DNA from: Bacteroidales bacterium UBA2559
Lineage (GTDB): Bacteria > Bacteroidota > Bacteroidia > Bacteroidales > Bacteroidaceae
Assembly: GCA_002340405.1 (NCBI GenBank)
Contig: DDLZ01000118.1
Location: 8,413-15,945 of the forward strand
Reading direction: 5' to 3'
DNA length: 7,533 bases
Numbering within the stretch: the stretch's first letter is position 1; each line of letters starts with the position of its first letter. Of this stretch, positions 7,446 through 7,533 are shown one piece after another. Made by a program: the position numbers and the translations under genes. Under the pieces are notes generated by a model. It was not told the DNA's origin, ran no database searches, and saw nothing but the letters and a program-made list of their open reading frames with translations.

Positions 7446-7533
7446 ATGAAAGGAAAACTATTTGTAAAGATCATGATGATTGTAGGAATGCAGGCAGTAT
7501 TTGCCGGTTGCGTAGGTAGTGTTACATTTAGTG
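7446..7533 (+). CDS. N-terminus of an exported protein, probable lipoprotein (3' end outside window)
   Basis: Only 29 codons are present before the window ends. They read as a signal peptide: a basic start (MKGKLFVK), a hydrophobic core (IMMIVGMQAVF) and AGC, with Cys22 as a possible lipidation site. The lipobox FAGC has Phe at -3, which is less common than Leu but tolerated. Cleavage by signal peptidase I after VFA is an alternative. The residues just after the Cys (VGSVTFS) lack the acidic pair that often marks surface-exported Bacteroidetes lipoproteins. The protein could be a polysaccharide export component, or the first gene of an unrelated unit. Too little is visible to name it. The ATG follows an A/T-rich leader, and the codons fit a real coding start. 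Confidence 0.6.
   Translation, partial: MKGKLFVKIMMIVGMQAVFAGCVGSVTFS

Overview
The window is a run of seven complete genes plus two partial ones, all on the + strand and tightly packed. It looks like the inside and downstream end of a surface-polysaccharide (capsule, exopolysaccharide or O-antigen type) biosynthesis operon. Moderate GC content, starts without clear Shine-Dalgarno sequences, A/T-rich leaders, and a flippase of the type common in Bacteroides capsule loci all suggest a member of the Bacteroidetes, probably Bacteroidales. That assignment is inferred from sequence style and not from any marker gene.

Layout. Positions 2-202 are the 3' end of a phosphonopyruvate decarboxylase (AepY type). 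Positions 206-1327 encode an iron-type alcohol dehydrogenase that fits phosphonoacetaldehyde reductase. Positions 1333-2862 encode a Wzx-like polysaccharide flippase. Positions 2859-3668 and 3672-4511 encode two different LicD-family proteins in tandem. Positions 4522-5730 encode a GT4-type glycosyltransferase, 5727-6527 a GT2-type glycosyltransferase, and 6529-7398 an unrecognised protein with an acidic DxD-like motif, probably another sugar transferase. After a 47-bp AT-rich gap, a new reading frame starts at 7446 with a signal peptide, probably a lipoprotein, and runs off the end.

How the genes may work together. The first two genes would decarboxylate phosphonopyruvate to phosphonoacetaldehyde and reduce it to 2-hydroxyethylphosphonate. 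No AEP transaminase is visible. The glycosyltransferases would assemble a lipid-linked oligosaccharide, the LicD proteins could attach the phosphonate (or another phospho-substituent) to sugars, and the flippase would move the repeat unit across the inner membrane. The most interesting reading is therefore a phosphonate-decorated glycan whose substituent is the alcohol (2-hydroxyethylphosphonate) and not the usual 2-aminoethylphosphonate. PEP mutase, any nucleotidyl-activating enzyme, the initiating sugar transferase and the polymerase are not in this window. Every gap between genes is shorter than 50 bp, so there are no long non-coding stretches. I see no RNA genes, mobile elements or CRISPR arrays.
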